Assembly: GCA_965216105.1 (NCBI GenBank)
Contig: OZ244147.1
Span: 992,001 to 1,056,000, forward strand
Origin: JAALLB01 sp017643495
Lineage (GTDB): Bacteria > Pseudomonadota > Alphaproteobacteria > Rhizobiales > Rhizobiaceae
Direction of reading: 5' to 3'
DNA: 64,000 nt
Both the position numbers and the translations under genes were made by a program. Below, in pieces: positions 58,757 through 64,000 of the stretch. Position 1 is the stretch's first letter. The number at the start of each line of letters is the position of its first letter. The notes under the pieces are model-generated. The model was not told the DNA's origin and did no database searches. It saw only the letters and a list, made by a program, of their open reading frames with translations.

Positions 58757-60720
58757 TATTGATCTTTAACGCCTCCGGCAAACATTGGGCCACCCCGCCA
58801 GCGCGGGAAGCCATAGCCGAGGATCATTACCATGTCGATATCGGCGGCTGTGCGCGCGATCCCTTCAGCCAGTATGTTCTTGCCTTCTGTTGTCATTGCC
58901 TGAAGTATCCTGTTCTGGATTTCTTCCTCGGTGAAAGAGCGTGGTGAAATACCGGCCTTTGCGCGTTCTTCATCAATAATAGCGGCAACATCGGGATCAG
59001 GTTTTCCCTTGCGGCTTCCCTCTTCGTAGAGATACCAGCCCTTGCCCGTTTTCTGTCCGAAACGGCCCAGTTCGCAGAGACGGTCAGCGATTTTCACATA
59101 GCGCTCGTTCGGATCACGATTGGGTGCCAGGCGTTTCCTGTTGGCCCAGCCTATGTCGAGGCCGGCCATGTCCTGCATCTCGAAGGGGCCCATTGCCATG
59201 CCGAAATTGCGCATGGCGCTGTCGATTTCTGCGGGACTGGCGCCATCTTCAAGCATGTAGTCACACTGCTTGCGGTATGAGGCGAGGATCCGGTTGCCTA
59301 TAAAGCCGTCACATACCCCTGCGAGGACCGGTATCTTGCGCATCCGTTTGGCGAGGGCAAAGCCGGTGGCCAGAGTTTCGGCGGAAACGGTATCTGTGCG
59401 GATGATTTCAAGCAGTTTCATGATGTGGGCCGGAGAAAAGAAATGCAGCCCGATAACCCGCTCGGGCTTTTCGGCGGTGGCAGCGATCTCGTTTACATCA
59501 AGATAGGATGTGTTGGTGGCCAGAATTGCATCCGCCCTGCAATGTTTCTCCAGCGCGTCAAATACCTGTTTCTTGACGGCCATGTCTTCAAAAACCGCTT
59601 CCACAACAAGGTCTGCATCCGCCAGGCTTGCATAGTCGCTTGATGCGGTGAATGCCTCTTTCAGCTTTTCGAGCTTCTCGTCGCTGATCAAACCGCGTTT
59701 GTGACTTGCCTCAAGGGTTTTGAAGACGCGGCCCTTTCCGGCATCGGCGGCTTCATCGTCCCGTTCAACCATTGTAACCGGGATCCCTGCCAGCAACATG
59801 GAAGCGGCGATACCGGCGCCCATTGTGCCGCCGCCAATGATGCCGGCTGCCTTGATCTCGAGGGGGGCAATGTCCTTGAGTTCGTCAATCTTTGCGGTCT
59901 GTCGTTCTGCAAAGAAAACATGGCGCAAGGCATTTGACTGGTCGCCGTCGCGCAGTTTCACGAAGCGTTCGCGTTCGGCCCGCAGTGCGTCTTCCAGCGA
60001 AAGGGTACAGGCATCGCGAACAGCAAGTGCCGCCTCGACCGGTGACTGCTGCCCCCGCGCTTTCTTGCGAATGGCTCCGATCGCCTCTTCCCACTTTTCG
60101 TCATTCCATTCAGCGGGCGGGAACGCCGGGCGATCACTCGCGACACTGCTGTCTATGGTCTGCCGGGCATGGTTTCTGGCGAATGCCTCAAGGTCATCAT
60201 TGCCTGAAAGGGCGTCAACCAGACCCATTTCAAGTGCTTTTTGTGCCCCGACGGGTTTGCCTGAGGTGATCATGTCGAGTGCCGCATCAACGCCGATGAC
60301 CCGTGGCAGGCGAATGGTGCCGCCTGCGCCGGGAATGAGGCCGAGATTGACTTCCGGCAAACCAAGCCTGGCGTCTGGCACGGCTACCCGGTGGTGGCAA
60401 CCAAGTGCAACCTCGCAGCCGCCGCCGAGCGCTGTGCCGTGAATGGCCGCTGTCCAGGGCTTGCTGCATGCCTCAATCGCATTGATGACGTCCGGAAGAT
60501 GGGGTTCCTTCGGGGGGTGGCCGAATTCCCGGATATCCGCACCTGCGATGAAGGTACGTCCCTTGCACAGAAGAACTGCAGCCTTGACTGCATCATTGCT
60601 CTCGATTTCGCGCACGGCATTCATCAGGCCTTCCCTGACGGCATGGGAAAGGGCATTCACGGGCGGATTGTCCACCTGCACGATGGCAAGCGGCGCTTCG
60701 ACAGAAACGGTGACGGTCAA
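58756..60720 (-). CDS. Multifunctional enoyl-CoA hydratase/3-hydroxyacyl-CoA dehydrogenase (FadB/FadJ-like)
   Basis: 654 residues from TTG 60720, with GGAGG 5 bp upstream. The N-terminal crotonase domain (1-190: AAIHGTALGGGCEVALGCHHRVAV, PEVNLGLIPGAGGTIRLPRVIG) is followed by the NAD domain (GIIGGGTMGAGIAASMLLAGIPVTMVERD, from about 292), NTSYLDVNEIA, GLHFFSPAHIMKLLEIIRT with catalytic His, and two C-terminal dehydrogenase domains. It is shorter than E. coli FadB (729 aa) and closer in layout to the peroxisomal bifunctional enzyme. Role: hydration and oxidation in beta-oxidation. It is coupled to moaA, although the functions are unrelated. Confidence 0.92.
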   Translation of the reverse strand: MTVTVSVEAPLAIVQVDNPPVNALSHAVREGLMNAVREIESNDAVKAAVLLCKGRTFIAGADIREFGHPPKEPHLPDVINAIEACSKPWTAAIHGTALGGGCEVALGCHHRVAVPDARLGLPEVNLGLIPGAGGTIRLPRVIGVDAALDMITSGKPVGAQKALEMGLVDALSGNDDLEAFARNHARQTIDSSVASDRPAFPPAEWNDEKWEEAIGAIRKKARGQQSPVEAALAVRDACTLSLEDALRAERERFVKLRDGDQSNALRHVFFAERQTAKIDELKDIAPLEIKAAGIIGGGTMGAGIAASMLLAGIPVTMVERDDEAADAGKGRVFKTLEASHKRGLISDEKLEKLKEAFTASSDYASLADADLVVEAVFEDMAVKKQVFDALEKHCRADAILATNTSYLDVNEIAATAEKPERVIGLHFFSPAHIMKLLEIIRTDTVSAETLATGFALAKRMRKIPVLAGVCDGFIGNRILASYRKQCDYMLEDGASPAEIDSAMRNFGMAMGPFEMQDMAGLDIGWANRKRLAPNRDPNERYVKIADRLCELGRFGQKTGKGWYLYEEGSRKGKPDPDVAAIIDEERAKAGISPRSFTEEEIQNRILQAMTTEGKNILAEGIARTAADIDMVMILGYGFPRWRGGPMFAGGVKDQ

Positions 60721-60721
60721 G

Positions 60722-61738
60722 TCAGCCTCCAGTTGTACTCATGTGACGGGAAACGGACGGCGTAGAATCGCGTCCGATGATAAAATCATGACCCTTTGGC
60801 TTTCTGGCAATGGCTTCATCAATTGCCTGGCTTACCAGATCATTGGCTTCCGACTGGCGCAGGGGTGCGCGCAGGTCTGCTGCATCATCCTGTCCAAGAC
60901 ACATGTACAGTGTACCTGTACATGTCAGCCGAACGCGATTGCAGCTTTCGCAGAAATTGTGGGTCATTGGGGTGATAAAGCCGAGACGACCACCGGTTTC
61001 AGAAACCTTCACATAACGGGCTGGCCCGCCGGTTTTGTACGGGATGTCCAGCAAAGAATATTTCTCTTCCAAGCGGCTGCGTACCGTGGAAAGCGGCAGA
61101 TACTGGTCTGTCCGGTCTTCATCGATTTCACCAAGCGGCATGGTCTCGATCAGGGTAAAGTCAAACCCCTGTCCGTGAGCCCATTTCATCATGTCCTCGA
61201 TCTCGTGCTCGTTGACGCCTTTCAGGGCAACGGCATTGATCTTGATGGCAAGACCTGCCTTTCTGGCGCTCTCGAGGCCGGCCATGACCTGCGGCAGGCG
61301 GCCCCACCGGGTGATCCTGGCAAATTTTTCTTCATCGAGCGTATCAATGGATACATTGATGCGGCGTACACCGGCATCGACCAGCTCGCAGGAATAGCGG
61401 GCCAGTTGCGAGCCGTTGGTTGTCAGGGTCAGTTCATCAAGGCCGCCGCCATCAAGCATTTTTCCAAGATTGCGGATCAGTCCCATTACCCCGCGGCGCA
61501 CCAGCGGCTCACCACCGGTCAGGCGGAGCTTGCGGACGCCCTTTTCCACGAATACTGCACAAAGCCGTTCAAGTTCCTCCAGCGTCAGCAGTTCCTTTTT
61601 CGGCAAGAAGGTCATGTCTTCCGCCATGCAGTAAACACAGCGGAAATCGCAACGGTCTGTTACGGAAACGCGTAAATACTCAACCATTCTTCCAAACGGA
61701 TCGATGATTGAGGGGCTGGCAGTCGATGGTTGTGTCAT
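60722..61738 (-). CDS. moaA: GTP 3',8-cyclase MoaA
   Basis: 338 residues. The N-terminal radical SAM cluster is CDFRCVYC (Cys30, Cys34, Cys37). The second, C-terminal cluster has cysteines in NFCESCNRVRLTCTGTLYMC, and the protein ends in the essential Gly-Gly (MSTTGG). It converts GTP to 3',8-cyclo-GTP, the first step of molybdenum cofactor synthesis, which the MsrP at 17005 requires. The codons for the last two glycines (GGA GGC) also form the ribosome binding site of the next gene. Confidence 0.97.
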   Translation of the reverse strand: MTQPSTASPSIIDPFGRMVEYLRVSVTDRCDFRCVYCMAEDMTFLPKKELLTLEELERLCAVFVEKGVRKLRLTGGEPLVRRGVMGLIRNLGKMLDGGGLDELTLTTNGSQLARYSCELVDAGVRRINVSIDTLDEEKFARITRWGRLPQVMAGLESARKAGLAIKINAVALKGVNEHEIEDMMKWAHGQGFDFTLIETMPLGEIDEDRTDQYLPLSTVRSRLEEKYSLLDIPYKTGGPARYVKVSETGGRLGFITPMTHNFCESCNRVRLTCTGTLYMCLGQDDAADLRAPLRQSEANDLVSQAIDEAIARKPKGHDFIIGRDSTPSVSRHMSTTGG

Positions 61739-61946
61739 GTGTTACCTGTATCAAGCTGTCAGGGGGTGTGACAAGCAGGAGTTTGTCGTAGTGCCAATCC
61801 GCTGTCCAATCACCGAAAATTCAGAAGACGACAGTTTCGGCGGTGAAAAGCGACATTCGACTTCGCAAATCAAGATTGCGAGCCGTTTCAACCGGGTTCA
61901 ATCTTGCGTTTCCGATCAATTTTTCCATCCGGGGAGGGAGGGGAAA

Positions 61947-63503
61947 ATGGCAGAAGAAACGGTGAAATCCGGCAGGCGTGCAGGCGGCAGGAATGCCCGG
62001 GTGGCGCTCCGTTCACAAAAACTTTCCGAGGAATTGCGGCCGATACATGCCGGTCTGGTTGGCGGACAGTACAAACCACTGACCGAAGCGGCTGTGCAGC
62101 GTATCCATGAAGCCGCGCTGGATGCGCTGGAGAATATCGGTCTTGGCGATGCACCGGAATCGGGTATTGCCATCATGACCGAGGCCGGTGCGGTTCATGG
62201 AGAAGATGGGCGGTTGCGGTTTCCCCGTTCGCTTGTCGAGGATGTACTGGCGATTGCAGCGCGGGATATCACGCTTCATGCTCGCGACCCGAAACATGAT
62301 CTCCAGTTGTCCGGAAACCGCGTTCATTTCGGAACTGCCGGTGCAGCGGTCCATATTGTTGATATCGAGAACAATGATTACCGGGAATCCACCCTTCAGG
62401 ATCTTTATAATTCCGCACGCATAACCGACCAGCTGGACAATGTGCATTTTTTCCAGCGCACAATGGTTGCCAGGGACATTGCCGACAATCTCGAACTGGA
62501 TGTGAATACCGTTTACGCTTCGTGTGCGGGCACAATGAAGCATGTCGGCACCAGCATTTTTGATCCGGACTATGCACGCCCCTGTCTTGAATTGCTGCAC
62601 ATGATCGCCGGAAGCGAGGAAGCATGGCGAGCAAGGCCGTTCGTTTCCAATTCGAACTGTTTTGTCGTGCCGCCCATGAAGTTTGCAACCGAATCCTGCC
62701 GGGTGATGGAGGAATGCGTTCTCGGCGGCATGCCGGTTCTCCTGCTTTCTGCGGGGCAGGCGGGAGCAACAGCACCGGCTCCCCTTGCCACCTCCATCGT
62801 ACAGGCCGTGGCCGAGTGTCTCGCCGGTCTTGTGTATGTCAATGCTCTCAAACCGGGGCATCCGGCAATTTTCGGTACGTGGCCGTTTGTCTCTGACCTG
62901 CGGACAGGTGCGATGTCGGGTGGTTCGGGCGAGCAGGCCCTGCTGAGTGCCGGATGCGCGCAAATGCACCAGTTCTATGATTTGCCAGGTGGTGCAGCAG
63001 CGGGCATTGCAGATTCAAAAATGCCGGACATGCAGGCAGGCTGGGAGCAGGGAATTTCCAACGTCATGGCCGGCCTTTCAGGCCTGAACATGGTTTATGA
63101 AAGTGTTGGCATGCATGCTTCACTTCTGGGCTTTTGTCTGGAATCCCTCATTCTTGGCGATGATTTGCTCGGGCAGGTTCAGCGTTGTGTGAAAGGCATC
63201 GAGGTAACCGAGGACAGCGTGTCACTTGAAGCAATGCGCAGCGTATGTCTTGGCGGGCCGGGTCATTATCTCGGACATGAGCAGACCCTGTCACTGATGC
63301 AGACGGAATATGTCTATCCCACACTTGCTGACCGGACATCACCCAAGGAATGGGCGGAGATCGGCAAACCGGAACTGATCGTCAAAGCCATTGAGCGGAA
63401 ACGGTCAATTCTGGACGGTTCCGGACCATTCCACATCGACCCCGATACGGATGCAAGGATACGCGAGCGCTTCACGATACATCTGCCCGCCCCCCGGGGC
63501 TGA
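61947..63503 (+). CDS. MttB-family (trimethylamine/glycine betaine-type) corrinoid methyltransferase, non-pyrrolysine
   Basis: 518 residues from ATG 61947, preceded by GGGAGGGG; the frame upstream to 61704 overlaps moaA. Typical MttB/COG5598 stretches: PLTEAAVQRIHEAALDALENIGLGDAPESG, FGTAGAAVHIVD, FQRTMVARDI, KPGHPAIFGTWPFVSDLRTGAMSGGSGEQALLSAGCAQ. The frame is continuous with no in-frame amber codon, so it belongs to the non-Pyl branch, whose MtgB member demethylates glycine betaine. No corrinoid protein (MttC) or reactivase gene lies next to it in the window. Its 3' end overlaps the convergent transporter gene by 32 bp. Confidence 0.88.
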   Translation: MAEETVKSGRRAGGRNARVALRSQKLSEELRPIHAGLVGGQYKPLTEAAVQRIHEAALDALENIGLGDAPESGIAIMTEAGAVHGEDGRLRFPRSLVEDVLAIAARDITLHARDPKHDLQLSGNRVHFGTAGAAVHIVDIENNDYRESTLQDLYNSARITDQLDNVHFFQRTMVARDIADNLELDVNTVYASCAGTMKHVGTSIFDPDYARPCLELLHMIAGSEEAWRARPFVSNSNCFVVPPMKFATESCRVMEECVLGGMPVLLLSAGQAGATAPAPLATSIVQAVAECLAGLVYVNALKPGHPAIFGTWPFVSDLRTGAMSGGSGEQALLSAGCAQMHQFYDLPGGAAAGIADSKMPDMQAGWEQGISNVMAGLSGLNMVYESVGMHASLLGFCLESLILGDDLLGQVQRCVKGIEVTEDSVSLEAMRSVCLGGPGHYLGHEQTLSLMQTEYVYPTLADRTSPKEWAEIGKPELIVKAIERKRSILDGSGPFHIDPDTDARIRERFTIHLPAPRG

Positions 63504-64000
63504 CCGGTTCAATCTCCGGCGTCTCATCCGGTTTGCCATACATCCAGCCGAGAACGAGGGGTGTCAGGAACATGGGCAGTTGGTAACTGGCAATAAACAG
63601 CAGAATGGGGTCTGTGACAGCCAGGGGCAGGGCTGCCAGGAATATCGAGTTGTTCCGGTTTCCTGCTGCAAGGGCGAATGCGGCGCGGCCATTGCCGAGC
63701 GCTTCCCGAATGCTCGAAATCCCAAACAGGTACCAGGCCATTATCTGCATTCCGAAATTGGAAACGAATGCAGCAGTCAGCATGATTGCAATTTCGAGAA
63801 CATTGTTTGCAGCCGCGTCCAGAAATCCGGTCATCAGGCCTGATACAATCGTGGCCATGGCAATTGCCGACAAGCCGTCCACGGTCTGGCGACCACTGTC
63901 GCCGAGGCGGGGAAGCATGAAACGCCTGATCAGCAGGCCGGCACCCGATGCGACGAAGATGACGATGAACAGCCGGAAAGCAACGGATGCGACTTCTGCC
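63472..64000 (-). CDS. BASS-type (bile acid:sodium symporter superfamily) transporter, partial
   Basis: The frame is open to the right edge; only the C-terminal 175 codons are present. It has about five hydrophobic segments (VAFRLFIVIFVASGAGLLI, LSAIAMATIVSGLMTGFL, EIAIMLTAAFVSNFGMQIMAWYLFG, ILLFIASYQLPMFLTPLVLGWMYG) and the motif AAFALAAGNRNNSIFLAALP, which matches the G-N-R/Q-N signature of the BASS/SBF fold. The substrate is unknown. Inner membrane. Its last codons overlap the mttB 3' end. Confidence 0.72.
   Translation of the reverse strand, partial: AEVASVAFRLFIVIFVASGAGLLIRRFMLPRLGDSGRQTVDGLSAIAMATIVSGLMTGFLDAAANNVLEIAIMLTAAFVSNFGMQIMAWYLFGISSIREALGNGRAAFALAAGNRNNSIFLAALPLAVTDPILLFIASYQLPMFLTPLVLGWMYGKPDETPEIEPVSPGGRADVS

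Noticed and set aside
60443..61675. 410-codon plus-strand frame spanning the fatty-acid oxidation gene and moaA
   Set aside because: It crosses two well-supported genes on the other strand and encodes nothing recognisable.
61704..61946. N-terminal extension of the MttB-family gene to 61704
   Set aside because: It overlaps the moaA start region and lacks a ribosome binding site, whereas ATG 61947 has a strong one and begins the conserved sequence.
61947..63503. Pyrrolysine-type TMA methyltransferase
   Set aside because: The reading frame has no internal amber codon and no pyl genes are nearby.
1..64000. CRISPR arrays, insertion sequences, integrases, prophage genes, rRNA or tRNA genes
   Set aside because: No repeat-spacer pattern, transposase/integrase motif or rRNA segment was seen, and no intergenic stretch showed a convincing tRNA T-arm plus acceptor pairing by eye; a tRNAscan run would be decisive for tRNAs.

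Overview
The window is a gene-dense chromosomal segment of an alphaproteobacterium, most probably Hyphomicrobiales (Rhizobiales) or a close relative. The support is the block carA / GatB-YqeY / dnaG / rpoD on short spacers, the trxB-lysR pair, ExoD, the EF-free acidic RpoD insert, and many ATG starts with AGGA-type ribosome binding sites. The base composition looks moderately GC-rich. I see no insertion sequence, prophage, integrase, CRISPR array, rRNA or tRNA gene. A genus cannot be named from this sequence alone.

Layout. 1-6.2 kb: the start of a Dcm/SsoII-type cytosine methyltransferase with its own HTH domain and a large operator-like palindrome (left edge), a repeat-built secreted acidic protein, a lipase-like hydrolase, a cysteine-free CysH-like protein, a Tat-exported MBL hydrolase, a haloacid dehalogenase and a Tyr/Arg-rich secreted protein. 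6.2-18 kb: an apparent minus-strand operon (SulP permease, TPP enzyme, EamA exporter), a PQQ sugar dehydrogenase lipoprotein, a PH-domain protein, a D,D-carboxypeptidase, aspartate aminotransferase, an outer-membrane protein and msrP. 18-22.5 kb: a candidate small RNA, then ocd-lysR-trxB and a divergent BenE transporter.

22.5-31.2 kb is the main accessory region. It is a surface-glycan cluster with a GT8-like protein, a surface carbohydrate biosynthesis protein, SpsF, a capsule-type glycosyltransferase, a PseG-PseH fusion, PseI and PseC. It looks like a pseudaminic-acid (or related nonulosonate) pathway with pseB and a canonical pseF missing. 31-39.6 kb: greA, a DAO-type oxidase, a GT87 mannosyltransferase-like protein, ExoD, a TRAP transporter divergent from an Asp/Glu racemase-family gene, and a PACE efflux protein.

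39.6-57 kb is mostly housekeeping: carB, a PCu(A)C copper chaperone, a zinc metallopeptidase, DUF2937, an alpha/beta hydrolase divergent from a YxaF/LmrA-type TetR regulator, carA, GatB/YqeY, an EamA exporter, a B12-binding radical SAM protein, dnaG and rpoD. 57-64 kb: a TetR/VOC divergent pair with twin operators, HlyU and YjbQ, moaA coupled to a multifunctional fatty-acid oxidation protein, a non-pyrrolysine MttB-family methyltransferase, and the end of a BASS-type transporter at the right edge.

The best leads are regulatory or degenerate-enzyme signals: the 41-bp composite palindrome at 1038-1078, the CysH-like pseudoenzyme at 2718, the CUCCUCCC-loop sRNA candidate with an upstream PHO-box-like repeat at 18.0-18.3 kb, the patchwork pse locus, the LmrA/YxaF-box match at 46850, and the twin TetR operators at 57277. 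All functional calls rest on reading motifs in the sequence; no database search was run.
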